From contig CALUPF010000033.1 of the NCBI GenBank assembly GCA_944322545.1, positions 105,956-169,955 of the forward strand: a stretch of 64,000 bases of DNA. Reading direction: 5' to 3'. The position numbers and the translations under genes are program-made. Origin of the DNA: Candidatus Gastranaerophilales bacterium. Its GTDB lineage: Bacteria > Cyanobacteriota > Vampirovibrionia > Gastranaerophilales > Gastranaerophilaceae. Position 1 is the first letter of the stretch, and each line of letters starts with the position of its first letter. Of this stretch, positions 55,672-63,863 are shown in pieces. The notes under the pieces were generated by a model. That model was not told where the DNA came from. It made no database searches and was given only the letters and a program-made list of their open reading frames with translations.

Positions 55672-57597
55672 TTACCATTCGATAATCAATGCACCATTCG
55701 CACCGTATCCGCCTTTGCTTTGAACATCCGGAGTTTCACTTCCGCTGCCGCCGCCACCACCGGCACCATAGTGTTCTTGGTTATGTTGGTTACCATTACC
55801 TGCATCAGTACATGTTGCTGGTCCTGGAGGTACTTCTTTACATACTTTTTCAGTACCAACTTGAATTTGTTGATGAGCTGTACAACCTTTTTTGTAAGTT
55901 TTTCCATCAGTCACTTTATAGCAACCATCACTCGTTTTGGTCAAACTAGAAAATGATGAAGGAAATACAGTTCCAGCTTCTAGTTCAGTCAATAACAGCG
56001 TCCAAATTTCGTCTTCTGTTTTACCAGTAATAGTAACATCACCTTCAAAATCTTCTTTTTCAGGAGATTTAACAACATCTGCTAAGTCATCATATAAAGG
56101 ATATGAATCATAATCTTGACTTATATCCCCATTAGCTTCGACTGCTTCTGAGCATTGATATTCCAGACAACCACCTTCTTGAAATTTAGGAACATCTTCA
56201 CATACATTCTGTGGTATATCCTGTCTTGGCCTACAAGAACCAGCTTTACCACCGCCATCACCGGTCCAAACTGAATTTTCACCTTTTTCAGCCGCTGAAA
56301 TGGTCTCACTTCTGCCACCACCAGCACCACCTGTGCCAACAATTCTTCTTTGAGCTTGGCTTAAACCTGTACCTACAGTTGACTTAAATTCAACTATTGT
56401 AGAACCACCAGCTGTACCACTGCCTCCATTTGAAGTACTTGGTACACCACCTTTACCTATAGTGATTTCCAATTTTGCTTTTTCAATAGAAGGCACAAAC
56501 AAAGTCACAGGATTTGCAGCTTTACCAGCAATACCATGATATTTTTTAGACATAGATAAAATTAATTTACCAGGATGTCCATCCTCTGGATTATTTGTTC
56601 CATTATTGAAAACCGGACCACCAGGATAAAGATATTGCCATTCGGTATCACCACTAACACCAAAACCTCTATATCCATATCTACAGCCGCCAAAGCCGCC
56701 ACGACCAGCGCCATAATTTGTAAAAGCACGATAATAGTTAGCATTTGGTGCAATTCCAGCCCTTTTATTAACAGCTGCTTGTCCAGCTTGTTGAGTAGGA
56801 ACACCTCTTGCACCTCTAGCATTTATGACAGCGCCACCAGAGCCAACAGCACCACCCCATTGACGTTTTCTATAACCACCATTGTGTGTCTGACCACCTT
56901 GACCGCCTGAAACTTCAAAGTTTACGTTATTACCGGCATCTCTGAAATACGATGTACCGCCAGAACCAGCTCTTTTTGATTTGCTTCTATATTCACCATA
57001 GACTTTAGCTCCGCCACCACCGACTTTCCAGTCGTAAGTCGAACCTTTTGTTAAATAAATAACACCAACAATTCTAGCGCCAGAACCACCAGCACCACCA
57101 CACATAGGTTGGTATCTATTTTTATGAGAATATGTACCGCTGGCACCTCCGCCACCGCCTGATACTATGTCTATATCATAGTAATCAGTAATTTCTGGAG
57201 AAAAAGTTCCAGAAGCAGCAGAAGTGCTATTGATATATTCAGTATAAGAAGACAAGGCATTTCCACCGGCTCCACCACCACCTATTACAGTGAATGCAAA
57301 GTTTCTGGCTTTTGGAGGAGGTGTAAATCTACATTTATCAACATATGTCCACTGATCCGTATTTTGAGAATAACGTTCTTTATGTCTATATGTTGGTTTA
57401 AGAGTGCCATTACTTTGCTGTTCAAAAATAGTATCTATTGTACACTCATATTTGCCATGCTCACTATTTGTAATGTCACGGCGTTTTTTTGAGAGAACAG
57501 GGATTGAAGCTAATGTAATCAAACAAACGATAAGCAGTGTGATTAATGCTTCTGCAAGAGAAAATCCCATTTGCCTTTTTTGCCAAATCTTTTTCAT
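55672..57597 (-). CDS. Prepilin-like protein with a long Gly-rich domain
   Basis: A 641-residue protein. The amino end KRQMGFSLAEALITLLIV is a type IV prepilin-type cleavage and methylation signal (cut after Gly11, mature Phe, Glu at +5). A Cys-containing stretch near residue 50 is followed by a large Gly-rich region (residues ~105-460) with many GGGGAGG-like runs that start with FAFTVIGGGGAGG. A second block near 460-600 is Cys-rich (CRPRQDIPQNVCEDVP, CYKVTDGKTYKKGC), and the end returns to GAGGGGGSG. It is probably exported by a type II/IV pilus machine and may act as a surface adhesin. No pilus genes are adjacent. Confidence 0.8.
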   Translation of the reverse strand: MKKIWQKRQMGFSLAEALITLLIVCLITLASIPVLSKKRRDITNSEHGKYECTIDTIFEQQSNGTLKPTYRHKERYSQNTDQWTYVDKCRFTPPPKARNFAFTVIGGGGAGGNALSSYTEYINSTSAASGTFSPEITDYYDIDIVSGGGGGASGTYSHKNRYQPMCGGAGGSGARIVGVIYLTKGSTYDWKVGGGGAKVYGEYRSKSKRAGSGGTSYFRDAGNNVNFEVSGGQGGQTHNGGYRKRQWGGAVGSGGAVINARGARGVPTQQAGQAAVNKRAGIAPNANYYRAFTNYGAGRGGFGGCRYGYRGFGVSGDTEWQYLYPGGPVFNNGTNNPEDGHPGKLILSMSKKYHGIAGKAANPVTLFVPSIEKAKLEITIGKGGVPSTSNGGSGTAGGSTIVEFKSTVGTGLSQAQRRIVGTGGAGGGRSETISAAEKGENSVWTGDGGGKAGSCRPRQDIPQNVCEDVPKFQEGGCLEYQCSEAVEANGDISQDYDSYPLYDDLADVVKSPEKEDFEGDVTITGKTEDEIWTLLLTELEAGTVFPSSFSSLTKTSDGCYKVTDGKTYKKGCTAHQQIQVGTEKVCKEVPPGPATCTDAGNGNQHNQEHYGAGGGGGSGSETPDVQSKGGYGANGALIIEW

Positions 57598-57851
57598 GAT
57601 TAAACCTCATATTTTGCATGTTGACACTTATAATGATAATGCCACAATACATAATTTTTTATAAAGGGTCAAACATAGTATTTTTTATCCCTAAAAAACA
57701 AAAATATAAAAAAACAATCACAGCAAGAGTTGTAAACGTGTTGGTGTTATTAAAACTTGGTTACATTTGTTAACAAAAATCTTTTTCATTAACAAATTAA
57801 ATTATCATAGGTTTTAACCCAATATACAAAAAATTTAAAAAGGTGGAATAT

Positions 57852-58190
57852 ATGATAAATAAAGTAAACTTTGGATCGACATATCAAATTCCATTAACAG
57901 AAAGAGGTATCAATCCTGCTAAGAAAGAACGAATTAAAGAATATGCCGAAACCTTTGAGAACAAACGCATTTCAAGTTCAAACAGCGGTTCTGTTAAAGT
58001 GTCTATTCCATTAGAACTTGATAAAAAATTTGAAGAAACTATAAAAAGAATGGGCTTTTCAGTTTTTAAAAAAATTGATAAACACAATGTCCCTTCAGAA
58101 AAAATAGAATCAGTCATTGCTGAATCAATTAAAAACAATGATTTTCAACAATTTGGAAAAAACAAACAATCTGTTAAAAAAAGCAAATAA
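57852..58190 (+). CDS. Unknown 112-residue protein, NFG-type amino end
   Basis: A basic, Lys- and Ser-rich protein with an amino end MINKVNFGSTYQIPLTERG and a helical carboxy part containing KVSIPLELDKKFEETIKRMG. No signal peptide or membrane segment is present. The GTG at 57843 is in frame, but AAGGTGG lies ideally before the ATG at 57852. The short Asn-containing opening followed by NFG resembles the openings of several other unknown proteins in this window. Confidence 0.7.
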   Translation: MINKVNFGSTYQIPLTERGINPAKKERIKEYAETFENKRISSSNSGSVKVSIPLELDKKFEETIKRMGFSVFKKIDKHNVPSEKIESVIAESIKNNDFQQFGKNKQSVKKSK

Positions 58191-58262
58191 TTTCTGCTCA
58201 TAAAATTTGCATGATAAAATATAATATTAAAGGAGTATATTTTAACACATAGGAGTAGAATT

Positions 58263-58508
58263 ATGGCAGCAGAACCAAAGTTGATAGCAACTATACCTAG
58301 AAGTGCAACTGAACAACTTCAAATCTCAATCAACGAATACAAAGGTAAAAGCTATTTAGATTTAAGAATTTATTACACAACTGATGATGGAATTAACTGG
58401 CTACCTACCAAAAAAGGCGTAACAGTATCTCCTGACAATCTTGAACTTCTTAAAGATGCTGTGGATGAAGCAATGAAAGAGCTTATGACAATTGAGGATG
58501 CTGAATAG
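58263..58508 (+). CDS. PC4-like single-stranded-DNA-binding protein
   Basis: An 81-residue protein of the transcriptional coactivator p15/PC4 family: ISINEYKGKSYLDLRIYY followed by WLPTKKGVTVSPDN and a closing helix. The fold binds single-stranded nucleic acid as a dimer. AGGAG precedes the ATG. priA begins three bases after its stop, so the two are one unit, consistent with a DNA role. Confidence 0.88.
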   Translation: MAAEPKLIATIPRSATEQLQISINEYKGKSYLDLRIYYTTDDGINWLPTKKGVTVSPDNLELLKDAVDEAMKELMTIEDAE

Positions 58509-58511
58509 TTA

Positions 58512-60764
58512 ATGTCAGAAAGCTTTGACAAAAATATAGATGAATTACAGGGCATGTTGAATAAATATGCCCTAGTTCTTACATGCGTAAAAGGATTAGG
58601 GGTTAAAACTTTTAGTTATTTAATCCCTGAAGAATTAAAGCCCAAAATAAGAATAGGACATCCTGTCCTTGTCCCATTTGGACGAATGGGATTAATAAAT
58701 GCCTATGTTGTAGGATTTTCTAATTATCTTGAAGAAGGTATAAAAGCAAAATCCATCTCAAAAATCCTAGATGAAACCCCTATTTTTGACCTAAAATATT
58801 TAAAATTTTTGGAATGGGTAGCCGACTATTACTTTTGTCCAATACAATCAGTTCTTCAATGCGCAGTGCCATTGAAATTTTTAAATGGAGCACAAAAGGA
58901 ACAATACGAAAAATATATAGAATTTAAAACATATCAAAATGCAACGAAAAGACAAACTGAAATTCTAAAAATTTTAGAGACAAAAGGAAAAGTTGAGCTC
59001 ATTGCTTTTGAAAAAGAAATAAAAACAACAAGAGCTACTATCAAAAAACTCGAAGAACTTGGCTGCATATCAATTACAGAAGAAAACATCTATCGAAATC
59101 CACTTGAAATATTCAAACAACAAAAGCTTGAAAGCTTCCCAGATTTAACAGAAGAACAAAAAAAAGTTTATGAAGAAATAAAAAAACGTCTTCACTCCCA
59201 TTGTGAAATTTTAATACACGGTGTAACCTCGTCAGGAAAAACTGAAGTCTATTTTAAAGCAATAAAAAAAGTAATAGATGAAGGGAAAAATGTACTTTTC
59301 CTAGCACCTGAAATTGCGTTGGCATCTATTTTGACAAAAAGACTTTCAAAAAGATTTGGAATAGAAAAAACCGCAATTTGGCACTCAAGCATCTCAGAAG
59401 GTGAAAAATTCGACGTATGGCAAAAAATTAAAAACAATGAAATCAGAATCCTAGCTGGTGCCCGTTCAGCAGTTTTCGCCCCATTAAAAAATATAGGGCT
59501 AATTATAATAGACGAAGAACACGACAGCTCATATAAACAAACAATGCCAGCTCCTAGATATGACGCAAAAAAGGTGGCTCAAAAATTAGCAGAGTTAAAT
59601 AATATACCTATTATTTACGGAAGTGCAACCCCTGATGTTAATACGTACTATCATGCAGTCAATACTGGTAACCTTTTGGAAATGAAAAAAAGATACAATG
59701 ACTATCCATTTGCAAAGGTCAGGGTTATTGATATGAAAGAAGAGCATTTTCGATCAAATCATGGAATCTTTTCTAGAGCGCTAGTAAATGCCATAGAAGA
59801 AAATCTTAAAAATAAAAAACAAACTATACTTTTAATGAACCGACGAGGTTTTTCAACCTACACACAATGTTTAGCATGTGGAGAGGTTATACAATGTCCT
59901 AAGTGTGCAATACCTTTAATTTTCCATTCACAAACACAAACTCTAAAATGTCATTATTGTGAACATGAACAGCCAATGATTACAAACTGTCCTAAATGCG
60001 GTAGTGATGCTTTAAGAAACTGTGGAACAGGTGTTCAAAAAGTAGAAATCATTGCACAAAAGCTTTTCCCAGATTGCAGAATTGAACGTTTAGACAGTGA
60101 CTCATTACAAAAGAAAAACCGACATATAGAAATCCTCGATGACTTCTCAAAAGGGAAAATAGATATTTTAATAGGAACTCAAATACTAGCTAAAGGCTTA
60201 GACAACCCTAATGTGACACTAGTTGGAGTAATTAACGCCGATAATAGTTTCAACTTACCAGATTTTCGTTCTTGTGAAAGAGGATTTCAACTACTAACAC
60301 AAGTGGCTGGTCGAGCAGGAAGAGGCGACAATCCAGGGCAAGTAATTTTTCAAACATATAATCCTCAATTTTTTGCCTTAGAATCAGCAAAAGAACAAGA
60401 TTATGATAGTTTTTACAAAACAGAAATTGAAGCAAGAGAAAACTTTGACTACCCACCATTTAGTCAAATTATAAGAATTATTCTTTCTTCAAAAAACCAA
60501 TATCGAGCAGAAAGAAGTGCTCAAGAAATTGCTATGAGACTAAATGATATTGTTGATAAACAAGGCATTTCAGAACCTTTAGCAATATTAGGGCCTTGTT
60601 CTTGTGTAATTGAAAGACTTCAAGAATATTATCGCTTCCAAATTTTAATAAAAAACAAACTTAATGAAAAAGGTCATAGATTCATACTAAGCTTTTTGAA
60701 TAAAATCAAACTTCCTGAAGATATAAAACTAACAGTGGATGTTGATCCAATTGATATCCTATAA
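58512..60764 (+). CDS. priA: Primosomal protein N' (replication restart helicase)
   Basis: A 750-residue superfamily 2 helicase that reloads the replisome at stalled forks. An amino DNA-binding domain is followed by Walker A GVTSSGKTEVY, the DEEH box IIDEEHDSSYKQ, a zinc region (CLACGEVIQCPKC, then CHYCEHEQ and CPKCGS) and the late motifs IGTQILAKGLDNPNV and QVAGRAGRGDN. Length is normal for PriA. It is coupled to the PC4-like gene. Confidence 0.95.
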   Translation: MSESFDKNIDELQGMLNKYALVLTCVKGLGVKTFSYLIPEELKPKIRIGHPVLVPFGRMGLINAYVVGFSNYLEEGIKAKSISKILDETPIFDLKYLKFLEWVADYYFCPIQSVLQCAVPLKFLNGAQKEQYEKYIEFKTYQNATKRQTEILKILETKGKVELIAFEKEIKTTRATIKKLEELGCISITEENIYRNPLEIFKQQKLESFPDLTEEQKKVYEEIKKRLHSHCEILIHGVTSSGKTEVYFKAIKKVIDEGKNVLFLAPEIALASILTKRLSKRFGIEKTAIWHSSISEGEKFDVWQKIKNNEIRILAGARSAVFAPLKNIGLIIIDEEHDSSYKQTMPAPRYDAKKVAQKLAELNNIPIIYGSATPDVNTYYHAVNTGNLLEMKKRYNDYPFAKVRVIDMKEEHFRSNHGIFSRALVNAIEENLKNKKQTILLMNRRGFSTYTQCLACGEVIQCPKCAIPLIFHSQTQTLKCHYCEHEQPMITNCPKCGSDALRNCGTGVQKVEIIAQKLFPDCRIERLDSDSLQKKNRHIEILDDFSKGKIDILIGTQILAKGLDNPNVTLVGVINADNSFNLPDFRSCERGFQLLTQVAGRAGRGDNPGQVIFQTYNPQFFALESAKEQDYDSFYKTEIEARENFDYPPFSQIIRIILSSKNQYRAERSAQEIAMRLNDIVDKQGISEPLAILGPCSCVIERLQEYYRFQILIKNKLNEKGHRFILSFLNKIKLPEDIKLTVDVDPIDIL

Positions 60765-60915
60765 ATATTAAGTTTTGTAATAAAAACAAACAAAACAGGA
60801 AATTTTTATTATTGAGCACTCTTATAAAATCGGAAGTGTGAAATTTTAATATTAAAACTTATTTAAACTCCATAAACTCTATAACCTAACTACCAAAATT
60901 ACTAACCGAATCAAC

Positions 60916-60943
60916 GCCTTTGATGCTATGTCAAAGGCTTTTT
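60916..60943 (+). terminator. Terminator after priA
   Basis: GCCTTTGA (60916-60923) pairs with TCAAAGGC (60931-60938), followed by TTTTT. Confidence 0.85.
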
Positions 60944-60946
60944 ATT

Positions 60947-60976
60947 TTGCCTAATAGCGTTTTTTTATCGTATAAT
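60947..60976 (+). promoter_or_regulatory. kdsD promoter
   Basis: TTGCCT (60947-60952), an 18-base spacer, then TATAAT (60971-60976), followed by the AAAGGTGGAG ribosome site of kdsD. Confidence 0.6.
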
Positions 60977-61017
60977 TTAATTGTAAAAAGTACAGTCGGC
61001 TTGAAAAAGGTGGAGTT

Positions 61018-62004
61018 ATGCTGCAAACGTTAAATAAAATTAATTCGATTTGTGATCTCGCAAAAGAAGTTCTTCAAATAGAAGCAGATTCTGTTTTAAA
61101 GCTAAAAGATAGAATTAATGAAGATTTCGAAAAAGCAATTGATATTCTATACTCTTGCAAAGGTCGTATAATCGTTACAGGAATGGGCAAATCAGGACAT
61201 ATTGGAAGAAAAATTGCAGCAACTCTTTCATCAACTGGAACCCCATCTTATTTTCTTCATCCTGCAGAAAGTACTCACGGCGATTCAGGAATAATAACAA
61301 GAGAAGATGTCGTTATTGCAATATCAAATAGTGGAGAAACTGCTGAATTAATGAATCTTTTGCCACTCATTGAGAGATTTGGTGTCAAAATGATTGCAAT
61401 GACAGGGAAAAAAGATTCTACTCTTGGAAAAAAATCAGATGTTGTGTTAGATATATCAGTAGAAAAAGAAGCTTGTCCTTTAGGAAAAGCACCTACGGCG
61501 AGTACAACAGCAACTTTGGCAATGGGAGATGCAGTTGCTATTTGTCTTTTGAAAAAAAGAGGTTTCACAGAAGAAGATTTCCTCATGTTCCATCCTTCAG
61601 GAGCTTTGGGAAGAGGCGTTTTATACCATGTATCTGATTTAATGATTACAGGAGAAAGAATTCCTATTGTAAATGAAAACAATAGCTTCCATGACACAAT
61701 TCAATTAATTTCTGCAAAAAAATTAGGTTGTGCAATCATTACTGATGACAATGGAATTATGACAGGAATCCTAACAGATGGGGATATCAGAAGAACACTT
61801 TTAAAATATGAAAACACTTCAAGCTTAAGCGCAAAAGAAGTTATGACAAAAAATCCAAAAGTTATCTTAATTAATGATCTTGCAGCAAAAGCCTTGCACA
61901 TTATGGAAAAGCATTCTATTACATCACTTGCAGTTTGTGATGAATCAGGCAAACCAGTTGGACTTATACATATTCATGATTTGCTGAAAGCGGGTGTAGC
62001 ATAA
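61018..62004 (+). CDS. kdsD: Arabinose-5-phosphate isomerase
   Basis: A 328-residue enzyme that turns ribulose-5-phosphate into arabinose-5-phosphate for KDO. An amino SIS domain (GMGKSGHIGRKIAATLSSTG, SNSGETAELM) is followed by two CBS domains (LGCAIITDDNGIMTGILTDG and SITSLAVCDESGKPVG). The HPAESTHGDSG segment is typical of KdsD. The stop overlaps the kdsC start by one base. Confidence 0.95.
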   Translation: MLQTLNKINSICDLAKEVLQIEADSVLKLKDRINEDFEKAIDILYSCKGRIIVTGMGKSGHIGRKIAATLSSTGTPSYFLHPAESTHGDSGIITREDVVIAISNSGETAELMNLLPLIERFGVKMIAMTGKKDSTLGKKSDVVLDISVEKEACPLGKAPTASTTATLAMGDAVAICLLKKRGFTEEDFLMFHPSGALGRGVLYHVSDLMITGERIPIVNENNSFHDTIQLISAKKLGCAIITDDNGIMTGILTDGDIRRTLLKYENTSSLSAKEVMTKNPKVILINDLAAKALHIMEKHSITSLAVCDESGKPVGLIHIHDLLKAGVA

Positions 62005-62540
62005 TGACAAATCTAGATTTAAAATATAAAGCGTCAAAAATAAAAGCTGTAGTTTTCGACGTAGATGGGGTTTTAACAGACGGTTCTTTGGTTTTTGATG
62101 AAAATGGAGTGGAATATAAAACCTTCAATGCAAAAGACGGTCAAGGAATTGTTATGTTGAACAAAACTGGCTTTGTAACCGCAATAATCACAGCCAGAGA
62201 AAATGGAACAGTTCGTCACAGAGCTAAAAATCTAGGAATTACAAAGCTTTTTGAAGGGTGTAAAAATAAAATTGCTGCACTCAAAGAGTTAATGCAAGAA
62301 TACAATTTAAAATATGAAGAAATTGCATATATGGGCGATGATTTGCCAGACATATGCGTTTTAAAACAAGTAGGACTACCTTGCTCACCAGCAGATGCAG
62401 TAGAAGAAACTATGAAACATGCTGAATTTGTTACTACCAAAAATGGAGGAAGAGGAGCAGTTAGAGAAATGTGTGATTTCATATTAAAATCAACAGGGAA
62501 ATACGAAGAAATTGTTTCATCTATTGTAAATAAGGAATAA
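62004..62540 (+). CDS. kdsC: 3-deoxy-D-manno-octulosonate 8-phosphate phosphatase
   Basis: A 178-residue HAD phosphatase that makes free KDO for LPS. Motif I is VVFDVDGVLTDGSL, motif II IITARENG, motif III is AYMGDDLPDICV, with ACE-type features of tetrameric KdsC (GCKNKIAALKELM). It directly follows kdsD; kdsA and kdsB are not nearby. A PurN-like gene follows after one base. Confidence 0.95.
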   Translation: MTNLDLKYKASKIKAVVFDVDGVLTDGSLVFDENGVEYKTFNAKDGQGIVMLNKTGFVTAIITARENGTVRHRAKNLGITKLFEGCKNKIAALKELMQEYNLKYEEIAYMGDDLPDICVLKQVGLPCSPADAVEETMKHAEFVTTKNGGRGAVREMCDFILKSTGKYEEIVSSIVNKE

Positions 62541-62541
62541 A

Positions 62542-63048
62542 ATGACAAAGCAAATTGCAGTTTTATCTTCTCAAAAAACACCCATAATTCAGGCACTATC
62601 AGATTATTTTAAAGATAAAGAGATAAAAATATTTCAAACAGAGAATATACTTGAAGCATGCGAAGCTGATTTATGCATCATAGATGAATATAAAGGCTAT
62701 GTTAACGAAAAAGTGCTTGATTGTACTCAATTCATAAGTATTCACAATTCTTTATTGCCTGCTTTTGACTGCGAAAACCCAGAAGAGAAAGCTTTTGAAA
62801 TGGGCGTAAAGGTCTCCGGAGTAACCATATATTATACAGACTCAAAAAAAATTATTGCACAATACCCTGTTTTTATAGATTTAATGACTACCATGAATGA
62901 ATTTAAACAAGAAATACAAAGCGTAAAAAACAAATTATGCCCTTTTGTTGCAGAAAGTGTTATAGAAGATAAGTTATTTAGTTTTGACATGCTTTTAAAG
63001 CCTGACAAATGTAGCGGAAACTGTTCTCAAAATTGCAGCTGCCAATAA
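62542..63048 (+). CDS. PurN/formyltransferase-like protein that lacks catalytic residues, Cys-rich tail
   Basis: A 168-residue protein whose middle resembles the PurN formyltransferase core: FISIHNSLLPAF and FEMGVKVSGVTIYYTDS, then IIAQYPVFIDL. The catalytic Asn of the N-x-H motif is Ser66 here, and the D-G-G-P loop carrying the catalytic Asp is missing (the chain runs TDSKKIIAQ). The end is Cys-rich: CSGNCSQNCSCQ, a possible metal site. So it is probably not an active formyltransferase. It begins one base after kdsC and is likely cotranscribed. Confidence 0.7.
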   Translation: MTKQIAVLSSQKTPIIQALSDYFKDKEIKIFQTENILEACEADLCIIDEYKGYVNEKVLDCTQFISIHNSLLPAFDCENPEEKAFEMGVKVSGVTIYYTDSKKIIAQYPVFIDLMTTMNEFKQEIQSVKNKLCPFVAESVIEDKLFSFDMLLKPDKCSGNCSQNCSCQ

Positions 63049-63111
63049 TCCGAAAATTTAATTGTCATTAGTACACTTTTTCCATGAACAAAATTTCTGC
63101 ATTTTATAGTA

Positions 63112-63144
63112 AAAAAATAGGGCTAATTAGTTAAAAAGCCCTAG
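63112..63144 (-). terminator. Possible leftward terminator in the non-coding stretch
   Basis: On the minus strand TAGGGCT...AGCCCTA is followed by TTTTTTTA. No leftward gene lies upstream of it, so it may end an unannotated RNA. Confidence 0.4.
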
Positions 63145-63190
63145 CTGTCTGGAATTAAGAATAGTTGGAAGTATGAAAAAGATTTAATTA

Positions 63191-63240
63191 TATATAACCT
63201 TAATTTTCAATTTTTTACAATTAGCCGGTCGGGTTATATA
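63191..63240. repeat. 9-base inverted repeat TATATAACC/GGTTATATA
   Basis: Perfect arms at 63191-63199 and 63232-63240 enclose 32 bases that carry smaller AATT pairs, so an RNA from either strand would fold. Confidence 0.5.
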
Positions 63241-63375
63241 AAAATAATTCTTCTTATTTTTATTTCGGATATAAAAAAGCCCCAAAATTACAGATTAAGT
63301 GTACAAAATGCACTTTTTCAAAAACCCTGTGTTTCCAATGGTTTTCAGAAGATATTAAGATTTATTCAAGAGGGG

Positions 63376-63404
63376 TTGACAAAGAAAACTTTATGATACA
63401 TAAT
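63376..63404 (+). promoter_or_regulatory. Promoter of the 63467 gene
   Basis: TTGACA (63376-63381), a 17-base spacer, then CATAAT (63399-63404). The leader is about 56 bases. Confidence 0.6.
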
Positions 63405-63466
63405 AAAAATGTACTAAATAGTGTAACTAAAACACTTAATTCAATTCACAACAAAGGACAAAAAAA

Positions 63467-63760
63467 ATGAAAGTAAATGGAATAAATACATTTAACTATT
63501 CAAATATAAATAGAGTAAATAATAATCATAAACAATATGCAACAAGACCTGTATTTAAACAAAATACAAGTGTCGCACACCAAGCTATTGTTGATCAGTT
63601 CATTGAATCAGCTAATGAAAAGCAACAAGCAAAAAATCCTTTATATCTTTTAAAAGATATTCTTTTCTCATCTGAAACAACAAGAAGAGCAAAAGAATTA
63701 AAGGAAACAATTGACAGCTTTAATTATGATTCATCAGATAACATATTATACAAAATATAA
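63467..63760 (+). CDS. Unknown 97-residue Asn-rich protein
   Basis: The amino half is Asn-rich (NGINTFNYSNINRVNNN) and reaches RPVFKQNT; the carboxy half is a charged helix (SSETTRRAKELKETIDSF). There is no classical signal peptide or membrane segment. It has its own promoter and a rho-independent terminator at 63831. The opening style matches other unknown proteins in the window. The function is unknown. Confidence 0.7.
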   Translation: MKVNGINTFNYSNINRVNNNHKQYATRPVFKQNTSVAHQAIVDQFIESANEKQQAKNPLYLLKDILFSSETTRRAKELKETIDSFNYDSSDNILYKI

Positions 63761-63830
63761 TATGTTATTAGCCAAAACATTATAACACTTTTCCCCCGTT
63801 AAAAATTAATAATTTGAATAGATGCAGTAA

Positions 63831-63860
63831 CTCAGGTAGACACAGCCTGAGCTTTTTTTT
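63831..63860 (+). terminator. Terminator after the 63467 gene
   Basis: CTCAGG (63831-63836) pairs with CCTGAG (63846-63851), then C and eight T residues. Confidence 0.8.
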
Positions 63861-63863
63861 GAC

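Larger units (their letters stand above)
63049..63466. other. 418-base non-coding stretch with several inverted repeats
   Basis: No credible gene is present. TAGGGCT (63118-63124) and AGCCCTA (63138-63144) form a hairpin with a T-run on the minus strand, a leftward terminator shape. TATATAACC (63191-63199) pairs with GGTTATATA (63232-63240). A plus-strand promoter lies at the right end. Confidence 0.6.

Noticed and set aside
55686..57010. Several open frames on both strands within the Gly-rich gene
   Set aside because: They are shadows of the GC-biased Gly codons; only the 641-codon frame has a start signal, prepilin motif and terminator.
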